Shown here: positions 60,051 through 64,000 of the stretch, in pieces
Layout: each line of letters opens with the position of its first letter
Position numbering within the stretch: the first letter of the stretch is position 1
Assembly: GCA_965229525.1 (NCBI GenBank)
Contig: OZ245886.1
Coordinates: 930,001 to 994,000, forward strand
DNA: 64,000 nucleotides
Direction of reading: 5' to 3'
Source: HXMU1420-13 sp965229525
Lineage (GTDB): Bacteria; Bacteroidota; Rhodothermia; Balneolales; Balneolaceae
The notes under the pieces: model-generated
Database searches by the model: none
Told to the model about the DNA's origin: nothing
What the model saw: the letters and a program-made list of their open reading frames with translations, nothing else
Program-made: the position numbers and the translations under genes

Positions 60051-62119
60051 CTATCTCGTTCTTTTTCTAAACTTTCCAGAACAGAGTATTCCGAGAAAAG
60101 CGACTTCATTATTATATCTATATCTAGCCAGAGAGAGTAATTTTGGAGATAGTAAAGCAGATAGTTATCAGTATCCGATGCATTGATAATTCGTCTCTCA
60201 TTGATTTGAACGTATCCAACAATTCCAGATTTTACCGAATAGGAACTGCTTGCATTTTTACCTAACGGAGACCCAACTATATGCAATTTACCTAGCAATG
60301 TATTCCAAAATAGAAGGAGTCTATTCAGGTTTTTGTTTTCCAGTATTGGGGATATTAATCTGATAGGCCCAATTTTACTTTCCTGTTTTCTCATTTTAAA
60401 GAAAGCCACTGCCAAAAAAGGAGAGCCAAGCAAAACGATAGGTAATGAGATAAAAATATCTGCCATTCTTTTTATCCACTGATTAATCTCCTTTGTATAA
60501 GGTACGTCTATATCAACTATTGGAATTTGCTCAAGGTATTCAACATTTGATTTCCCAAGGATGAAGTCCATGGAATCTGGTATGAGCTTCAAAATTGCCC
60601 GTTCCTTCTGAAGTTTTGTGATATGCTGTAGCATTGATTTATATGAAATTGAATTGAGAAGGAAAAAGACCTGATCTACGTTATACGCTCGCATTAAATC
60701 CATTAGTTGAGGCAATGATCCTATATAATCTCCTTCACTTTCATCCACACTTACCGTCCCAACCACCTCGTAATTCCAATCTGGTCGTGAATAGATTTGC
60801 TGCTTGATTGGTTCTGCAAATTCTTCGGAACCCACTAATAATATCTTCGATGATTTAAGTCTTCCTGTAACCTTATTACCTGTATTGCTAATATTTATTT
60901 GAATCAATCTATTAACCAAAAAAAGGAGTGTAGCAGCTGCTAATCCATATATAAGTGCTAATCTTGAAAAGGCAAGGTTTCTTACAAAAAATGTTAAAAG
61001 CGCTATACCAACATAGCTTCCAAAAATAGTTTTTAGTGTATTTGAGATAGAAGTCTTTCTATGCCTAAACAGATTGAATATACTACCTATCAAAATGTAG
61101 AAAACCGAGGCGAGTACATTTATCCAAAGATATTTTAAGCTTTGAATATTCGTAAATACCTCAAAACTAAATTTAAACCGAATCAAAAATCCCAAAAGTA
61201 CAGAGAGGTTCAATAACACAAGATCTGTAGTTAATGATGCCAATGATCTTAGGTTATTTACTAGAAAAGAGATACATATTCGCATCCAAATGGCTGAAAA
61301 TACCAAAGGTCGAAATATTTGACTGTAATTTTTACTATGGTGTTTATCAAAAAACTGAAAAAGTGCTTTATTAAATATTCGTACATATTTTAAGTCACCT
61401 TTTCTTGTACTTTCTCCTTTATAGTGGATAATAGAAGTAGTTGGAACATAATCGATGTGGTATTCCGTATTTTGAATACGATAACATAGATCAATATCCT
61501 CGCCATACATAAAAAACCGTTCATCAAAACCATTCAGGTTTTTTAGTACACTTGTTCGCCAGAACATAAAACACCCAGAGAGTACTTCAATTTTACTCGC
61601 TTCATTTTGGTCTATCCATCCTAAATAATAACTACCAAATACCTTGCTTTTTGGGAAAAGCGAATTTAATCCAAGAACTTTACTTATAGCAGTTCCAATT
61701 GTTGGAATTGAACGCTTCGACTCAGGTGCAAAAGTGCCATCTGGATTCAGGATTTTACAACCACTCGCACCGCAAGAGGGATTCGATCTCATATGGTGCA
61801 TCATAATCTCAAGAGTATCTTCGCTAATCAGAGTATCAGGATTAATGATTAGCGTAAAATCACCCTCAGCTCTCATAATCGCCTGGTTATTTGCAACTCC
61901 AAATCCCAGATTTTTTTCATTCTCTATATAAATAACTTCCGGATAACGTGATTCTAAATATTCAATGGATTCATCCTGAGAATTATTATCAACCACAAAT
62001 ATCTGCAATTGATAATCACCACTGGCTTTATACAAAGAATTCAGGAGATTCGCGATATATTCTTTCACCTTGTAGTTTACAATAACTACAGATATATCTA
62101 TGTTTTTACTTTCCAACAT
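60047..62119 (-). CDS. GT2 glycosyltransferase fused to a degenerate phosphoglycosyl-transferase domain
   Basis: A 690-residue protein. Residues 1-270 are a rhamnosyl-type GT2 domain (ISVVIVNYKVKEYI, FVVDNNSQDES, IINPDTLISEDTL, FFMYGEDIDLCYRI). About 280-430 are membrane helices. Residues 430-540 are a Rossmann, CoA-binding-like domain (SSKILLVGSEEFAEPI). From about 550 the chain resembles the WcaJ/PglC catalytic domain (KRMADIFISLPIVLLGSPFL), but the KFRTM segment is missing. The LDELPQ dyad site reads LNRLLLFWNTLLGKLHIVGS, so the Asp-Glu pair is lost. It follows the PorZ-like gene by 9 bases. Confidence 0.85.
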   Translation of the reverse strand: MLESKNIDISVVIVNYKVKEYIANLLNSLYKASGDYQLQIFVVDNNSQDESIEYLESRYPEVIYIENEKNLGFGVANNQAIMRAEGDFTLIINPDTLISEDTLEIMMHHMRSNPSCGASGCKILNPDGTFAPESKRSIPTIGTAISKVLGLNSLFPKSKVFGSYYLGWIDQNEASKIEVLSGCFMFWRTSVLKNLNGFDERFFMYGEDIDLCYRIQNTEYHIDYVPTTSIIHYKGESTRKGDLKYVRIFNKALFQFFDKHHSKNYSQIFRPLVFSAIWMRICISFLVNNLRSLASLTTDLVLLNLSVLLGFLIRFKFSFEVFTNIQSLKYLWINVLASVFYILIGSIFNLFRHRKTSISNTLKTIFGSYVGIALLTFFVRNLAFSRLALIYGLAAATLLFLVNRLIQINISNTGNKVTGRLKSSKILLVGSEEFAEPIKQQIYSRPDWNYEVVGTVSVDESEGDYIGSLPQLMDLMRAYNVDQVFFLLNSISYKSMLQHITKLQKERAILKLIPDSMDFILGKSNVEYLEQIPIVDIDVPYTKEINQWIKRMADIFISLPIVLLGSPFLAVAFFKMRKQESKIGPIRLISPILENKNLNRLLLFWNTLLGKLHIVGSPLGKNASSSYSVKSGIVGYVQINERRIINASDTDNYLLYYLQNYSLWLDIDIIMKSLFSEYSVLESLEKERDS

Positions 62120-62128
62120 TATCCATGT

Positions 62129-64000
62129 TTATCGGATGATCACAACTTTTCCAATTCCTTTTTCAGACCCTTGATCATCAATTGAAATAACAAAATATAC
62201 ACCTGATGCAAGCTGATTTCCATATGCATCTAACCCATTCCAAATTATTCGCCCTCCTCTGGACTCTAAACTTGCAAAAACTGAACCATCAGATCCTACA
62301 ATTTTTATAGTTGTTTGATCACTCAAGTCATCAATAACTATTCGATCATGACTGGAATAAACAAATGGGTTGGGATAAACTTTCAGTTCATCCATTTTTC
62401 TCACCGGAGCTTTTGCTGTTTCAATAATGCTCACTAGCCCAAGGTCGGTTGAGATAAATACTTCTCCGGTTTCATCATTAATGGCAATGTCTTGAATATT
62501 GTTTGAAATGAGAGGACTATTTTCTGATGTAAATCTTGCTAGTATTTCGCTTCCGTCTTCATTTAGAAGCCACACACCCTGATTTGCACTACCAATCCAT
62601 TTTTGATTTGCACTATTAACAGCAATCGCAGAAACATTTATATCACGTAGTAAAAATCTAGAAGTAGCAGAAGTGTCGGCATTGATTAGCCATTGAGCTG
62701 AAAATTCGCTTGGGTTAGTAGAATTAACAATAAAATCCGGAAAAATAAATCGAGCAAGTCCTCTTGTGGTACCAATCCAGATCTCATCATTTTTATCCTC
62801 AGCAATAGCTATAACATTATCATCTGGCAGATTTCCTGTATTTTCACCTGATGTCAATTTCCTGAACGTATCGTCGCTGTCATCATATGGATCCTGCCCC
62901 GGATCAATAACTAACAGACCTTTCCCATTATTACTTATATCAATTAGAGGGATCCACAGGTTGTCATTAGAATCTACAAAAAGGCGGAAGTATAGCTCAT
63001 CACTATTGATTGGGAGCGATGGAAAATGATTCCATTCTTTAGTTGTGTTCGAATATACATTTAATGGCAAATTGGAAATAAAACTAATAGCCCAGGTATT
63101 TTCATTAGAGTCTGTATCAATGCCTGAAATAACAACGAAAGCTCTATTTGCGGATATTCCTGAAAACCCTGAATTGCTGTTATCGAAAATTTTTATTTCA
63201 TCATCCACTTTAGAGTGCAATACAATTCCATCTCCCCAACTCCCTATTATATAATTTTCCTGGGTAATATCTACAACATAGGCCGTTGCGTAATTAAACT
63301 CCGACATTACAGAATTTGTATTCCTATTAAAATTCTCCCATAAATTATTGTCATATACATAATATCCTCGTATTGAATTAAATGGATCGGATTGGGGAAA
63401 TTGCGAGGTTGCACTAGCTATTAAAGTCCCATTTCGAAATTCGAGATCGTTAAAAAAATTTAGGTAGGGCCCTGAGGGGTTATATACTTGTTCAGATGAT
63501 GAAACTACCACCAAACCATTTTCTCGTGTGCCTACTAAAACTCCACAAATTGTGTTTTCAACTGTAGTAATATTTACAGTTTCTGGCTCATAAATTACTC
63601 GAGTTGAATTACTTTCATCTACTCCAATAACAATTTTAGGATTTGCTACAATTAACTCATTCTCTGCAACTGCTAATATTTCTGGATTTGAAATAGGTTG
63701 ATTATCGAATCGACTCCATATTCCATTATCCCATTGATATAACGAATCGCCCGAAATGGCAAATATCTTTGTACTTAAAGCCTCTATAGTGGATACTTCG
63801 GTATTGATTGAACTTGTTAGCGGAGTATTCTTCCAATTATTTGCATCTACTAGATTTGATTCGTAAAACCCTGATGCAATTCCTTCAACAGTTGCAACAA
63901 ATATCGAATCATCCATAAAAGTGATGTTATTTACGCTGGTACCACGCGGATACTCACCAAGATTTAAAAAGCTATTTGTAACAAATAATTCATTTCGATC
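62129..64000 (-). CDS. PorZ-like beta-propeller protein with Por sorting-type C terminus (N-terminus outside window)
   Basis: The frame is open to the right edge, with at least 623 residues visible; the first in-window ATG at 63916 is internal, not the start. Propeller repeats of the two-component-regulator type recur (NVIAIAEDKNDEIWIGTTRG, NQKWIGSANQGVWLLN, GEVFISTDLGLVSI). The C terminus (VYPNPFVYSSHDRIVID, IIWNGLDAYGNQLASGVYFV) has the form of the PorZ C-terminal domain, which binds A-type lipopolysaccharide in the type IX attachment complex. The protein would be exported. The next gene begins 9 bases later, so the two form an operon. Assignment to PorZ is probable, not proven. Confidence 0.7.
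   Translation of the reverse strand, partial: DRNELFVTNSFLNLGEYPRGTSVNNITFMDDSIFVATVEGIASGFYESNLVDANNWKNTPLTSSINTEVSTIEALSTKIFAISGDSLYQWDNGIWSRFDNQPISNPEILAVAENELIVANPKIVIGVDESNSTRVIYEPETVNITTVENTICGVLVGTRENGLVVVSSSEQVYNPSGPYLNFFNDLEFRNGTLIASATSQFPQSDPFNSIRGYYVYDNNLWENFNRNTNSVMSEFNYATAYVVDITQENYIIGSWGDGIVLHSKVDDEIKIFDNSNSGFSGISANRAFVVISGIDTDSNENTWAISFISNLPLNVYSNTTKEWNHFPSLPINSDELYFRLFVDSNDNLWIPLIDISNNGKGLLVIDPGQDPYDDSDDTFRKLTSGENTGNLPDDNVIAIAEDKNDEIWIGTTRGLARFIFPDFIVNSTNPSEFSAQWLINADTSATSRFLLRDINVSAIAVNSANQKWIGSANQGVWLLNEDGSEILARFTSENSPLISNNIQDIAINDETGEVFISTDLGLVSIIETAKAPVRKMDELKVYPNPFVYSSHDRIVIDDLSDQTTIKIVGSDGSVFASLESRGGRIIWNGLDAYGNQLASGVYFVISIDDQGSEKGIGKVVIIR

Noticed and set aside
62129..63916. 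Taking ATG 63916 as the true start of the propeller gene.
   Set aside because: The same frame is open to the right edge and continues the propeller pattern (EYPRGTSVNNITF), so the gene begins beyond the window.

Overview
The window looks like chromosome from a moderately AT-rich, Gram-negative member of the Bacteroidota/Balneolota lineage, most likely a marine or halophilic Balneolales-type bacterium. The evidence is: Por-type (type IX secretion) C-terminal sorting domains on exported proteins; phylum-typical families (DUF3667, DUF4199, a tRNA-guanine transglycosylase lacking the usual zinc cysteines, an AccA/thioesterase/CdsA run); TAnnTTTG-like -7 boxes; few strong Shine-Dalgarno sequences; and many TTG/GTG starts. 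The genus is inference. I saw no tRNA, rRNA, CRISPR array or prophage.

Layout. 1-5 kb: end of an unknown gene, a DUF3667 membrane protein, an ALDH7 aldehyde dehydrogenase, a SPOUT RNA methyltransferase and a PIN-PhoH ATPase. 5-10 kb: a sugar module (ribokinase, GRP/ureide-permease-like transporter) and a secreted GH9 glucanase with a type IX sorting domain. 10-16 kb: a dipeptidyl-peptidase IV gene split into two overlapping frames, a glutamine amidotransferase, glutamate racemase and a TonB-dependent receptor. 16-20 kb: a sulfide-oxidation operon (SQR-like flavoprotein, TusE/DsrC-like carrier, DsrE-like protein) ended by a strong terminator and followed by a FadL-type porin. 20-25 kb: a 1660-residue exported protein with five lamin-tail-like modules. 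25 kb: an undescribed structured-RNA candidate with its own terminator, then two paralogous PH-like proteins. 26-35 kb: asd, glycyl-tRNA synthetase, a run of membrane/envelope genes including sodC, a PlsC-like acyltransferase, a BASS transporter, and tsaD. 35-36 kb: a RAYT (REP-associated tyrosine transposase) island flanked by a diverged 130-bp direct repeat. 36-40 kb: dnaK and hsp20 with a probable sigma-54 promoter, then aroA. 40-48.5 kb: a TPR-CBS-HflX-PH-VWA gene run. 48.5-56.6 kb: a propeller lipoprotein, a TIGR01777 epimerase, and a compact envelope operon (accA, thioesterase, three membrane proteins, DUF2007, cdsA). 56.7-64 kb: surface-polysaccharide genes, tgt, and a truncated PorZ-like propeller protein.

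How parts may fit together. The GH9 enzyme and other exported proteins carry sorting domains. At the right end a PorZ-like protein sits directly upstream of a glycosyltransferase fused to an apparently dead phosphoglycosyl-transferase domain, close to an intact WcaJ-like phosphoglycosyl transferase. This suggests a link between type IX secretion and the lipopolysaccharide used to anchor its cargo. The sulfide genes form a compact oxidation and sulfur-relay unit. Intergenic gaps are unusually rich in short palindromes (a GTCATnCTGAA family, a CAAGCG...CGCTTG doublet, AATTAGGAAT words), and the one RAYT gene is a candidate agent for some of them.

All function assignments come from reading translated sequence; no database search was possible.
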